Part shown: in pieces, positions 23,391-34,318 of the stretch
Layout: the number at the start of each line of letters is the position of its first letter
Position numbering within the stretch: the first letter of the stretch is position 1
Program-made: the position numbers and the translations under genes
Notes under the pieces: generated by a model
What the model was told of the DNA's origin: nothing
The model's input: the letters and a program-made list of their open reading frames with translations, nothing else
Database searches by the model: none
Source of the DNA: Galeopsis tetrahit
Taxonomy: Eukaryota; Streptophyta; Magnoliopsida; Lamiales; Lamiaceae
Direction: 5' to 3'
Length of the DNA stretch: 64,000 nucleotides
Assembly: GCA_963675135.1 (NCBI GenBank)
Contig: OY776127.1
Span: forward strand, 87,963,182 to 88,027,181

Positions 23391-23699
23391 TACAATTTAC
23401 ACTATTAGTACGGAGAAAAAAAGAGAGAAAGCCACACGCTTTTACTTTTCTACGACTACTTTTCCCCAAAGTATGGTTTTTTTCTTTTTTCTAGTAACTA
23501 CTTATTAAATGCTTTTTAATAATAATAATTAAAAAATTGTCCAAAATAAAATAAATTAAAAGAGTACCTTAATTCTTAATTAACACTCCAATAAAATAAT
23601 TAAAGCAGCCAAACATTTGTACCTTATTCTTAACAAACATTCGAAACCACCGGACACTTAGTTTTGCCGTGGACTTGAAGTAGAATAGTGTCATTTGCA

Positions 23700-25732
23700 G
23701 CTAATTCAACAAATTTTCGTAGCTTTTACACTTCATTTTTCATTTTTCTCGCTTCAAATCAGCGTTTCCGGTTGTGGGAGGCATTAAAGCAGACTGTTTT
23801 CGGCATTAATACGGTAATAATCATGCCTTTTTGTTGCTAATTTATGTGGGGTGGTGTTTTTGTAATGTAATCCGATCTATGGGGGTGTTTTTTTTGTCAT
23901 TTTGTGTTCAAGAATGTGTGGTTTCTCCCTTTTACGAATCTGTTTTGAATGTAGGCTTATCTGATGTATTGGGATTTTTTTTTTTTTTTGAGATTTAATG
24001 GCTGGTTTGTTGGGTTTTCAGTAGAGTTTTTAGAAATTTGTGGGTTTGATTTGTTGTTACTTTATTGTTTTGGAAGTTTAATCTTTTCTATGAGTGTGCT
24101 TTTGGGTTTTCTATGGAGTGTATTATGTGTTGTGAGGCTGCTTAAGTGAGTGAGTATGCTGTTTTTATCTCTAGTTTAGGTTTGAGACTGAGATCTGCAA
24201 ATGGGATTTGCTGTCATTGGTTAAATAGCTTATGTTTTGGATAAAGACTTGCTTGAGACGGATTAGCATTCGTTTCTTCCAAAGTGTTAAAGCGCAATGT
24301 CTAGATTATGCATTGCAAGAATTTGTCTATGTTTTGTTACTTGTTGATCTGAATGAAAGTTGGCAACTTTTGTAACCTTAGTTTTCTGGGAGTAGTTTCT
24401 GTTAATCATAATTTTAGAATTGTGTTGTGTTGTGTAAAATTTCTATGGAGTATATTATGTGTTGTGAGGCTGCTTAAGTGAGCATTATACTGTTTTATGC
24501 TGTTTTTATCTCTAGTTTAGGTTTGAGACTGAGATCTGTAAATGGGATTTGCTGTCATTGGTTAAATAGCTTATGTTTTGGATAAAGACTTGCTTGAGAC
24601 GGATTAGCATTCGTTTCTTCCGAAGTGTTGAAGAGCAATGTCTAGATTATGCATTGCAAGAATTTGTCTATGTTTTGTTACTTGTTGATCTAAACAAAAG
24701 TTGGCAACTTTTGTTCCCTTAGTTTTCTGAGAGTAGTTTCTCTTTTATTTTTAGAATTGGGTTGTGTAAAATTTCCATTTAGATTTTTTGCCTTTTAGTG
24801 TCTGAGAGACGGATTAACATTCGTTTCTTCCAGAGTGTTAAAGCGCAATGTCTAGATTATGCATTGTCTCACGCGAGACTTCGTCTATGTTTTGTTACTT
24901 GTTGATCTGTAACAAAAGTTTGGCAACTTTTGTTACCTTAGTTTTCTGGGAGATTTTAGAATTGGGTTGTGTAAAATTTCCATTTAGATTTTTTGCCTTT
25001 TAGTGTCTGAGAGACGGATTAACATTCGTTTCTTCCAAAGTGTTAAAGCGCAATGTCTAGATTATGCATTGTCTCACGCGAGACTTCGTCTATGTTTTGT
25101 TACTTGTTGATCTTTACCTTAGTTTTCTGGGAATAGTTTCTGTTAATCATAATTTTAGAATTGGGTTGTGTAAAATTTCCATTTAGATTTTTTGCCTTTT
25201 AGTGTCTGAGAGACGGATTAACATTCGTTTCTTCCAAAGTGTTAAAGCGCAATGTCTAGATTATGCATCGTCTCCCGCGAGACTTCGTCTATGTTTTGTT
25301 ACTTGTTGATCTGAACAAAAGTTGGCAACTTTTGTTACCTTAGTTTTGTGGGAGTAGTTTCTCTTAATCAGAATTTTAGAATTGGGTTGTGTAAAGTTTC
25401 CATTTGGATTTTTTGCCTTTTAGTGTCTGAGTTTCTATTTTTGTGTATTGTAGAGATGAAAGAAGCTGTTGCGTTTAGTGTCGTCTAATCCTCACGTTCA
25501 ACTGCTTTTGTTAATTTGTTGCTACTTTTAAAGTATGTAGCACTTCTTGATTTGATTTGTGGGGTTCTCCGAGTTATGTTATTCTTGTACTTAAAACTTC
25601 GACTTCGTTCTAAACTTGAGATTATTGTTTGATATTGCAGATACCTTTTTGTATGTAATTTTGTGGGTACGTTAGAGCTCGACTGTGATATGTAGGCCTG
25701 TATGAGTGCAGACACACCATTAATGAGTAGAA
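23700..25732 (+). promoter_or_regulatory. Promoter, leader and probable leader intron of GALT1
   Basis: The first leader exon probably ends near 23813 (ACG before GTAATA). A pyrimidine-rich acceptor TTTGATATTGCAG ends at 25640, which makes a leader intron of about 1.8 kb. Between them is a T-rich, non-coding tract dominated by tandem repeats (24105-25430). These exon limits are inferred from splice-like sequence only. Confidence 0.5.
24105..25430 (+). repeat. Compound tandem repeat in the GALT1 leader intron
   Basis: A unit of about 336 bp starting TTCTATGGAGTGTATTATG occurs twice (24105, 24441). A shorter unit around GAGACGGATTAACATTCG and CAATGTCTAGATTATGCATT then repeats at about 200-bp spacing (near 24806, 25009, 25209). 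Copies differ by small indels. In total about five copies of the core are present. Confidence 0.85.
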
Positions 25733-25869
25733 ATGAAGAAATGGTATGGTGGTGCTTTAGCCGCATCTTTCTTGATGTTATTTGTTTTTGGATTTTATGT
25801 AATTACAAATCCCATAAACGAGAGATACTTGGCAAGTCCTACGATCTTCAACGGGACAAATCCTCTTGA
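25653..25869 (+). promoter_or_regulatory. Three upstream ORFs before GALT1, two of them start-stop
   Basis: Within the presumed second leader exon, ATGTAA (25653-25658) and ATGTAG (25690-25695) are minimal upstream ORFs in which the start codon is directly followed by a stop. A third ATG at 25702 opens a 55-codon frame that overlaps the GALT1 start out of frame and ends at 25869. Such elements commonly lower translation of the main frame; AUG-stop units can stall ribosomes. Confidence 0.6.
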
Positions 25870-28401
25870 GTGGATAAGTGCCACTGCTCCTCCTGCACTT
25901 CCCAATCCAGAAACTAAATCTCAAGTGATTTCAGCTGAGACGATTGTAGCCAATTTCTTTACTCAACGAAACCTATCGAAAGGAGAACGGACTTCTCTAC
26001 ACACGTGGACTCGTTTAAAACACTTGGTTACACATGCTGAGGGCTTGCCTAATGCTGTTGAAGCTATTAAGGAAGCTAGTGCAGCATGGAAAAACTTGAT
26101 TGCTTCAGTCGAGGAAGAAAAACGTCTAAGTAATGGGAGTTTACCGACGAGAGGGAAAGAGAAACAGTGTCCTCATTTCCTTAGTCAAATGAATGCCTCA
26201 GAAGTCGATGGTAACGCCTTTAAGTTGCGGGTTCCCTGTGGTTTGACTCAGGGTTCTTCAATCACGCTCATTGGCATTCCGAATGGGCTTCTTGGTAATT
26301 TCCGACTTGACTTGACTGGCGAACCCCTCCCGGGGGAGCCCGATCCTCCTATTATTTTGCACTATAATGTTAGACTGCATGGAGACAAAGTAACTGAGGA
26401 ACCTGTAATTGTTCAAAACACCTGGACGATTGCACATGACTGGGGTGATGAGGATCGTTGCCCACTTCCCGATGATGGGAAAAACAAAAAAGGTACGGGC
26501 GTATTAGTAAATTGAATAGCCTGTTGTGTATGTTCTGTGGCCCTATTATCTTTTTTGTTTGTGTTAATTGTAATTTCTGATATCAGTGGATGAGCTGGAC
26601 CAGTGCAACGAGCTTTTGGGTAAAGAAAGCAACCATACGACGAAGGGTAATCGCCTCGTGTACGATGGAAAACCAACGAAATACTTTCCTTTTAAGCAAA
26701 ATGATCTATTTGTTGCTACACTAAGAGTTGGTTCAGAAGGACTCCAAATGTCAGTTGATGGAAAGCACACGACTTCATTTTCTTTTCGAGAAGTAATTTT
26801 CTTCTGACCCCTTTACTGAATTACGTATATCTTCTAACCTGTAGTCGGATAGTGATTTTTCGTATGTTGACTGTGTAGACTTTGGAGCCATGGCTTGTGA
26901 ACGAAGTACGAATTTCAGGGGATATAAATTTAGTTTCTGTTGTCGCGAGTGGTTTACCAACATCGGAGGATTTAGAGCATATAATAGACCTCGAAGACCT
27001 TAAAGCAGTCCCTATACCTCCCGGAAGACAGCTGAACCTTTTCGTTGGAATTTTCTCAACCGCCAACAATTTCAAGCGTAGAATGGCTGTAAGAAGATCC
27101 TGGATGCAGTATCCTGAAGTACGATCAGGACAGGTCGCAGTACGTTTCTTCGTTGGATTGGTACGTCGTCTACATTTTTTGTTTCTTAATTCACAATATG
27201 ATAAATTCTGATCAAATATGATTAATTACATGCATGCAGCATAAAAACCAGATGGTGAATGAGGAGCTGTGGAACGAGGCGAGGACGTATGGAGACATCC
27301 AACTGATGCCGTTTATGGACTACTACAGTCTCATCACATGGAAAACCATAGCCATCTGCATCTTCGGGGTAATGTTGTCTTTTTACGTTGGTGGCTCACT
27401 CACTGAGTATTCTTCATTCCCTCATTGGCCTACCCTTCTGTTGGACAGACTGAGGTCGTTTCAGCGAAGTATATAATGAAGACGGACGATGATGCATTTG
27501 TTCGTATAGATGAAGTCTTGAATTCTTTAGGACGAACCAACGTGAGCCATGGTTTGCTCTACGGTCTCATCAACTCGGACTCGCAGCCTCATCGTAATCC
27601 AGATAGCAAGTGGTATATTAGTACTCAGGTACCTGTTTAACCGATTTTTCTTTTATACTCCGTCCCATAGGAACTTGCACACCTAGGAGGGCACACAATT
27701 TAAGAAATGTGTAATGAGTGATGTTTTGAGGGGTAGTTTTGTAAAGTTTTATGAATAAAGTAAAGTAAAAAGTAGATTGAGTGTGGAAAAGTAATGGCAT
27801 ATGGGTAAATAAGAGTATATTTCGAGGGTGGGTGTTATGAAGATATTTCCTGTTATGGAGTGTGCAAATTGGTATGGGACATTCATTTATAGAAAGTGTG
27901 CAAATTCCTGTGGGACGGAGGGAGTACTATTCATAAGTTTCGTGCAAATAGTCGATGTTGAGTGGGTTTTGTTGTTGAATTTGTGCAAGGAATGGGCAGA
28001 CGATGCGTATCCACCTTGGGCGAGTGGGCCTGGCTACGTCGTGTCAAACGATATAGCAACAATAGTAGCCACGAAATACAGAAAGGGACACCTAAAGGTG
28101 AGAAATTCAAACAGTGGCTAATGACTATTTGGTAAAACATACATACATACACACACAATGCAATGCCCTTAGAAATGATTGATTATTTCAGATATTCAAG
28201 CTAGAAGACGTTGCGATGGGAATCTGGATAGACGAAATGAAGAAGAACGGAATGGAAGTGAGGTACGAGAAGGAGGAGAGGATTATAAACGATGGTTGTA
28301 AAGATGGTTACGTCGTTGCACATTACCAAGGCCCGAGAGAGCTTCTTTGTCTCTGGCAAAAGATACACGAGAAAAAACGCGCATTTTGCTGTGGCGAATA
28401 A
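25733..28401 (+). CDS. GALT1: N-glycan beta-1,3-galactosyltransferase GALT1, 7 coding exons
   Basis: Golgi type-II membrane enzyme that adds beta-1,3-galactose to the terminal GlcNAc of complex N-glycans, a step to Lewis-a structures. Exons: 25733-26492, 26587-26792, 26879-27160, 27240-27368, 27449-27628, 27990-28097, 28192-28401, all phases consistent, 624 aa. Residues about 8-24 form the signal anchor. A galectin-like domain (about 160-340) includes GSSITLIGIPNGL and LPGEPDPPIILHYNVRL. The glycosyltransferase-31 domain holds FSTANNFKRRMAVRRSWMQ, the metal-binding DDD in KTDDDAFVR (472-474), YGLINSDSQP and PPWASGPGYVVS, ending with LEDVAMGIW and a C-terminal CCGE. Arabidopsis GALT1 as recalled matches end to end. 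Intron 5 contains a Stowaway MITE. The leader carries upstream ORFs. Appears intact. Confidence 0.95.
27658..27924. mobile_element. Stowaway MITE inside GALT1 intron 5
   Basis: The left end CTCCGTCCCATAGGAACTTG pairs with the right end near CCTGTGGGACGGAGGGAG, and TA flanks both sides (27656-27657, 27925-27926). It lies wholly in the intron between the exons at 27449-27628 and 27990-28097, only 65 bp before the acceptor. Confidence 0.8.
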
Positions 28402-28549
28402 CTCTTATAACAACAACACCAACCACGTACGAAACGAAACACAGTTCCACGGTAACATAGTTGTAAGTAGTGCTGCCCCTTATCGGGGCAACGGAGATAT
28501 GTATCATATGTACATAGAGATACAACTTATTTTTTCAACTATTTGAAAT

Positions 28550-28775
28550 CGAAATACACAACCAAAATACAAACATATTATGCGGAAACTCTTTCGAATC
28601 ACCCGGGAACACACAGCCAGTGACCCGATAATCCGAAAATGCAATGGCGACGAACACGAGTGCAGACATCATGGCGTGCACGAAGTCACTCAACCCGACC
28701 TTAAACTTGTCGTCTTTCGGAACATCCACCCCGAGCCCTGCCTTGAACACCGTGAGACCGTTCGGAGTGACGAAG
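28550..28775 (-). pseudogene. Truncated DMP gene copy with internal deletion
   Basis: Minus-strand sequence matching the intact DMP gene at 29836-30498. Segments KAGLGVDVPKDDKFKVGLSD and YRVTGCVFPG are recognisable. About 97 bp present in the intact gene, coding the last membrane span, are missing between short AAC repeats. The homology stops near the FVTPNG position, so the N-terminal half is gone. It lies about 150 bp past the GALT1 stop and antisense to any GALT1 3' UTR. Confidence 0.8.
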
Positions 28776-28868
28776 GGAGGAGCCGTTTAACGAATGAGAT
28801 CACCAATTTCAATTTTGACATTATATAGATATAATTGACATTTGTTATGTTGAAAAATAATCAACGTC

Positions 28869-28998
28869 CTATAATATTGAGGACGACACGTATTAAAACT
28901 TAAGGTGGAATACCAGTAGAACACGAAAATTGACTATAATATTGAGGACGATACGTATTAAAACTTAAGGTGGAATACCAGTAGAATACGAAAATTGA
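28869..28998. repeat. 65-bp tandem duplication
   Basis: Two head-to-tail copies (28869-28933 and 28934-28998) with the words ATATTGAGGACGA, TTAAAACTTAAGGTGG and AATACCAGTAGAA. A related sequence in inverted form occurs near 61338 (TTTTCGTGTTCTACTGGTAT). Confidence 0.85.
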
Positions 28999-29379
28999 AA
29001 CAGGAAATTCAAACCAAAATTTTAAGTTGTTGGGAGTTATGTTCTTATTTTATACTCACTATTTCTTATTTTATACTCACTATGTTCGCCTGTAAGTTTT
29101 ACATTTTTCCATTTTCGTTTGTCCGTCTATCAGCTTCTCATATGTATTACCTGTAATGGAAAGCTTATTGACGCAACAATATTTATGTGGTGATTTAATT
29201 TTATTTATAATTATTCAAAAGTTTAAATTAAATTGCAATTAAGCAAAATATGATGATTTAATTTGTAATTAACCCCTAGATAGAAAGAATAAATGTTTAC
29301 TTAAGCCCGATTTTTGTTTGTTTTTCAATTTAATTTTGTATCAATGTCTCAATTTCCGTATAAATGTAGGTTTCATATA

Positions 29380-29700
29380 TGAAACACTCTCGTACAAAAC
29401 TTCCTCAATAAACACCGATTTTTACAACACTTTTTATCTTGAATTGAAAGAATTTTTTTTTTCTTGAATTAGAAATAAAAACAAAAATTAGACCTTTTAT
29501 AAAATTCTTCCAAAAAAAGAATTATAAATAGACAAAGACCTGTGTAAAACTGTGTATGATCAGAAACAAACACAAAATATGAAAAAACAGTGACAAGGCA
29601 AGGAATTTGTGGAGATTGACAGATTAAAATTTTGAAATGGAATATATGTGAACAATTGCTGTTCTAGTGGATAGTGAATGAAAAATGAAATTGTGTATAA
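29380..29700. repeat. Segmental repeat, copy 1 (other copy 31195-31590)
   Basis: Shared tracts in the same order in both copies: CTTCCTCA.TAAACACC, TTTTTACAACACTTTTTA, AATATGAAAAAACAGTGA and TTTTGAAATGGAATATATGT. The two copies flank the DMP gene, which points to a local duplication that included the DMP region. The broken DMP copy at 28550 may come from the same event or a related one. Confidence 0.7.
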
Positions 29701-29835
29701 ATTTTTTTTAAAGTCATACATTTACCGTTCGAAGCACATAAATATATATATATTATAGTATATAATAATTTTTTTTTTTACAATCTCGCATAATACGCCG
29801 GTCTTGCACTAGTACACAACTAAAATACAAACATA

Positions 29836-30498
29836 TTATGCCGAAACGCAGCCAATACCATACCTAGTAGTAGGAAACACAAGAAACAAGCCACTACAAA
29901 TAATCCCCACCATCAATGGAAAACTCTGCATGACTTCATCCAACTCTTTCGAATGACCCGGGAACACACAACCCGTGACCCGATAATCCGAAAACGCAAT
30001 AGCGACGAAGACGAGCGCAGACATCATCGCATGCACGAAGTCACTCAACCCGACTTTAAACTTGTCGTCTTTCGGAACATCCACACCGAGCCCCGCCTTG
30101 AACACCGCGAGCCCGTTCGGGGTAACGAACCCGTAGTACAATTTCCCGTCGGGGCCCCGGAAGGAGTCCGTGAAGTGAAAGAAAAAGCAGGATAGGGTGC
30201 AGAGGCCGAGCAGGGCGTAAATCATGTGGTTGGTAACGATGGAGCATTCTCCGTTACCGTAAATTGACGGAAGGACCATTTCGAAAGTGAGGAGAGTGCC
30301 GGTGGGGAGGAAGTTGGCGAGGAGGGAGGTTTTGGAGAGGGTTTTCTGGACGCCGCTGGCGACGGCGCGTCTTTTCCGGCCGGCGGCGGTGGTGGCGGTG
30401 GAATGCGGCGGCGAGGAGGGGTATAACGGCGGAAGGTCGAGTTGAGGGGAGGAGTTGTAGATTCTTATGCCGATTCCTTCTGATGCTGATTTCTCCAT
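29836..30498 (-). CDS. DMP (DUF679) membrane protein
   Basis: Single-exon 220-aa protein of the plant DMP family (DUF679), small four-span proteins of endomembranes; some members act in senescence-related membrane remodelling and others in gamete fusion. The start ATG is at 30496-30498. The N-terminal 50 residues are a variable basic and proline/serine-rich cytosolic stretch. The DUF679 core begins at KTLSKTSLLANFLPTGTLLT, followed by NHMIYALLGLCTLSCFFFHF (span 2), the loop GPDGKLYYGFVTPNG, VGLSDFVHAMMSALVFVAIA (span 3) and FPLMVGIICSGLFLVFPT (span 4). Length and order are as in intact family members. Which DMP subclade it belongs to cannot be settled here. Confidence 0.9.
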   Translation of the reverse strand: MEKSASEGIGIRIYNSSPQLDLPPLYPSSPPHSTATTAAGRKRRAVASGVQKTLSKTSLLANFLPTGTLLTFEMVLPSIYGNGECSIVTNHMIYALLGLCTLSCFFFHFTDSFRGPDGKLYYGFVTPNGLAVFKAGLGVDVPKDDKFKVGLSDFVHAMMSALVFVAIAFSDYRVTGCVFPGHSKELDEVMQSFPLMVGIICSGLFLVFPTTRYGIGCVSA

Positions 30499-30517
30499 TT
30501 TTTTTTTTTTGAATTTG

Positions 30518-30681
30518 GAAATTAATGGGGATTTGATAAAAGGGGAGATTTGGATAGAGTTTAATGAGCGGGGTTTGTAGAGTCAAATTCAAAAACTTCA
30601 AAATTAATGGGGGATTTGATAAATGGAGAGATTTGGATAGAGTTTAATGAGCGGTTTGTAGAACCAAATTCAAAAACTTCA
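30518..30681. repeat. Tandem duplication just upstream of DMP
   Basis: Two copies of about 82 bp with GAGATTTGGATAGAGTTTAA and CAAATTCAAAAACTTCAA. The first begins 20 bp before the DMP ATG, so the leader and proximal promoter of the DMP gene have been duplicated. Confidence 0.8.
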
Positions 30682-30734
30682 ACTGTTAATGGCTTCCGCG
30701 CCATTGGCAAGCTTACGGGAAATATTACTTCACA

Positions 30735-30930
30735 CTAGTATGATAATCGCGTACGCGAAATTATAAAAAAAATATTATTAAAATTTAAGAATTTTTTTTA
30801 GTGTAAACATATACGGAGTATAATTTATTTTATTGAAGAAGAAAATGAAAGAGATTGTAAAAACTAAAACGGAGACTTTTTTAGAAGCCACATCATCATA
30901 ATGAGATTCAGAATTAGTATATTAGGAAGA
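30735..30930 (-). mobile_element. Non-autonomous Helitron
   Basis: On the minus strand the element starts TCTTCCTAATATACTAATTC after an A and ends CTAG before a T. A palindromic TCGCGTACGCGA hairpin (30747-30758) sits 8 bases from the 3' end. Same family as 3930-4279. It has no coding capacity. Confidence 0.75.
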
Positions 30931-31194
30931 TGTTTCAAAATATATCAACCCTTCTTTGCTGATCCCTTATTTCTCTCTAGATTCTTTACCGTTTTCTTCA
31001 ATATTCTTTATTTCAAACTTTTCTTCAATTTAAATTTTGTTCAATTATTTTTTTCATTCTATCTCCTTTTCTTTTTCCACATTTATTTTTATTTACAATT
31101 TCTTCTTAATTATTAAAAGTAAAAGGTGTGCGACTGTATTTTCAATTAACTAGCACTCATTTTATTCACAGTGAAACATGAAAAATGAAATAGA

Positions 31195-31590
31195 AGAATC
31201 GAACGTACAGTCTCATGCCAGACTTCCTCAGTAAACACCAATTTTTACAACACTTTTTAGTTTCCTGATATGGCTTGAATTAGAAAAAAAGTGTTGTCGA
31301 GTCTTCAATTGAAAAAAAAAAACCTTGAATTAGAAATTAAAATTAACCACTCCAGACATATGTAAAATGTATACTTATATAGTACAATTTTGAGACCGCA
31401 ACTAAAATATTAGACGTGAAATACAAGGCAAATGCATTTCGTGGACTGAGGAAGTAAATAGGCAAAGACTTGTGTAAAAACGTGTGCAATCAGAAACCAA
31501 CAGAAAATATGAAAAAACAGTGAGACAGATTAAAATTTTGAAATGGAATATATGTGAAGAACAATTGTTGTTCTAGTGAATAGTTTTTGG
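31195..31590. repeat. Segmental repeat, copy 2 (other copy 29380-29700)
   Basis: Diverged direct copy of the 29380-29700 block, immediately downstream of the uL18 gene, with extra A-rich insertions. It contains nothing recognisable as coding. Confidence 0.7.
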
Positions 31591-31669
31591 CAGCATATAA
31601 CTTTTAAAACACACATATGTATCCGCAGCTAAATATAGACGAAGAGGCGAAGAGGTATCGAAAGCAAAT

Positions 31670-33670
31670 CTAACGCGGCAAGAAACCATGTTCACCAATG
31701 GCAATTTCGAAGGCTCGAATTCTTTCTCCTCGAGCCAAGCCATTTCGATCATAATACGATATCTCGTTGATGTGGAGATCAACACAGGTCTTGATAAGCT
31801 CTTCCCCCACATGTCTTGCTGCCTCCTAATATCAAGAATTGCTACACACCTTTATATTTCGATTAAACGAATCCAATTACGTACTCCTTGTACGAAGTAA
31901 AAGACCCCTACAACTACAACCACCATCTAAATAGAAGCTCCTAAAGATTTAATGGAGTACTTACAGCAGTAGTGCAAGATTGATCCTTTCGCATTGATTT
32001 CTGCAGAGTGTTTCCATAAAACAAACACTTCTTATTTTGATCATCGACCAACGTAACGTATAGCTGCTTATCCGAACAGAACACCGAAAGCCTTGGCCTT
32101 GTAGCCGTTCCGTTGAACTGGTAAAAGAAAAAGAGCACAATTCAATACCTTAAAATGCACAACAACTGAATCATCACAAATTCGACGGATATTCTAGTTA
32201 TTTACCTTCTTTTTTAATCTAACATTTCGAATCTTGCCATTCTCTGTCCGCGTATTTGCTCTTGCTTCAATAACCAATGGCTTCATCATAACCATATCTG
32301 AATAAAAGTTAAATCGTTCTCAACTTCAATTACAACAAAACATGTGTGTTGTTACACATATTCTAAGCACAACTCACCATCCACAGTAAAATAAGATAAA
32401 AAATCAACAATAGCAACGACAACAAGTATTTTCTTTTTGAAGTCTCGATATCTTGCCTAAGAAACAACTAATCCGGAGGACCAATCCCACCATCGGTCCC
32501 AAATGGATTGTCCCCTCAGTAATTGGTTCCGAACCTACACAAGCATGCCCTAATGGCAACAAGCATTTTCATTTTGAAGTCTCGATATCTTGCCTAAGAA
32601 CCAACTAATCCAGATGACCAATCCCACCATCGGCCCCAAAATGGATTGGCCCCTCAGTAATTGGTTTCGAACCTACACAAGCATACCCTAACGGCAACAA
32701 GCATTTTCTTTTAGAAGTCTCGATATCCTGCCTAAGAAACAACTAATCCAGATGGCCAATCCCACATCGTACCAAAATGGATTGGCCCCTCAGTAATTGG
32801 TGTCGAACCTACACAAGCATAACTAAACGGTAACGAGCATTTTCTTTTTGAAGTCTCGATATCTTGCCTAGGAAACAACTAATTTGGAGGACCAATCCCA
32901 CCGTCGGTCCCAAAATGGATTGACCCCTCAGTAATTGGTTCCGAACATACACAAGCATACCCTAACGGCAACAAGCATTTTCTTTTTGAAGTCTCGATAT
33001 CTTGCCTAAGAACCAACTAATCCGGATGACCAATCCCACCATCGGCCCCAAAATGGATTGGCCCCTCAGTAATTGGTTCCGAACCTACACAAGCATACAC
33101 TAATGGCAACAAGCATTTTCTTTTTGAAGTCTCGTGTTATCTTGCCTAAGAACCAACTAATCCAGATGACCAATCCCACCGTCGTACCAAAATGGATTGG
33201 CCCCTCAGTAATTGGTTTCGAACCTACACAAGCATACCCTAACGGCAACAAGCATTTTCTTTTTGAAGTCTCGATATCTGGCCTAAGAAACAACTAATCT
33301 GGAGGACCAATCCCATCGTCGGCCCCAAAATGGACTGGGGCCTCAGTAATTGATTTCGAACCTACACAAGCATACGCTAAGTCCCAAGCCTACACCACCA
33401 TACCAATCCCGACAACAACAAGTAATTAAAGTAAAGCATACACACGCAGATACACACACACAGAACCCCTGTTTCTGCCTTGCAAGGTGAATGAACAGAT
33501 TTATAAATAAAAAGCACTCGACGAAATTTAATCAATATCAATATATCAGTTGTATAATTATTTTGCTCACTTGAATGGTTGGAGGGGCGGAAGCCGGAGC
33601 TACTAAGAGCAGTTCCAAATACCCCAGAAGCCTGGAACTTCAATGCAGCGATGCAAGAACCAATTGCCAT
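31670..33670 (-). CDS. Organelle-type ribosomal protein uL18 (L18p/L5e family)
   Basis: Large-subunit ribosomal protein that binds 5S rRNA in bacterial-type ribosomes. Four exons, all in phase: 33670-33571, 32297-32206, 32117-31965, 31825-31670, giving 166 aa. The ATG at 33670 is used because the open frame further upstream lacks an ATG. Residues 1-35 look like a targeting presequence (few acids; S, A, F, R). The core has MKPLVIEARANTRTENGKIR, then GTATRPRLSVFCSDKQLYV, LVDDQNKKCLFYG and AARHVGEELIKTC, ending DRNGLARGERIRAFEIAI and LPR. This resembles the small plant family typified, as I recall, by At1g08845. Mitochondrial versus plastid location is undecided. Intron 1 is 1.27 kb and mostly minisatellite. 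Confidence 0.9.
32410..33385. repeat. Minisatellite of seven ~137-bp units in uL18 intron 1
   Basis: The landmark GAAGTCTCG occurs at 32439, 32576, 32714, 32850, 32988, 33126 and 33265, spacing 136-139 bp. Each unit also contains CCAATCCCACC, ATGGATTGGCCCCTCAGTAA and AACCTACACAAGCAT. Copies differ by scattered substitutions. Related single units occur near 45797, 48190 and 61631. Open frames seen on both strands are by-products of the repeat. Confidence 0.9.
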
Positions 33671-34047
33671 TAATAAATTAACCAATCGCCTTCAAGCCAG
33701 ACGGTGTCGGAAAGCCTAAAAGATGGATGCGGCCAAATTCATGGTTCAAAAAGTCTCAGAGGCATTTAATCAAACACTTCAGCTGCAACTAAAATGATGG
33801 AGAAGAGTGAAACGTTTTCGACTTCGTTGATGAGCCTCTACATTACTTTTTAACATCGAAATAGATAATTATAAAAGGGTCCACCATTTTCTTTAGACAT
33901 TGTTATTATTATTTTTTTTATATATTATTTTTTTATTTTTTTTTGACAAGATATATATTAATATTTTTAAAATAATATGTACATGAACAAATCCACTTGA
34001 ATCCAATTTTAACAAATTGATCGAATATAATCTACTCACCCGTTACA

Positions 34048-34212
34048 CGAGCGATTGTACTCTTTACTTATTCGTCCATTTTACAATTATTTGAACTTTC
34101 TAAACATGAACAATTATTTATAAAATTACCCCTCAATATTTCACTTATTATACTTTTTTTTAAAAATTTGTATGCCCACTTTTTAGTGAAAATATTTATG
34201 GGACGGAGGGAG
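34048..34212. mobile_element. Decayed Stowaway-like MITE
   Basis: The right end TATGGGACGGAGGGAG is well preserved. The left end is eroded to TTATTCGTCCATTTTACAAT. The interior is AT-rich and non-coding. Confidence 0.45.
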
Positions 34213-34318
34213 CACATATTTCGCTTTATTAACATAAAATGTTGCAGTCGAAATGAAAAGATATATGAATTGCGAATAAAAGTTACGTATTAAAGAAAAA
34301 AAAGGAAAGAAAGGTAAA

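Noticed and set aside
33066..33297. Paired open frames of about 75 codons on both strands
   Set aside because: They are produced by the stop-poor minisatellite units inside the uL18 intron.
32410..33385. CRISPR-like regular repeat spacing
   Set aside because: The whole 137-bp unit repeats with no unique spacers, lies in a plant intron and is a minisatellite.
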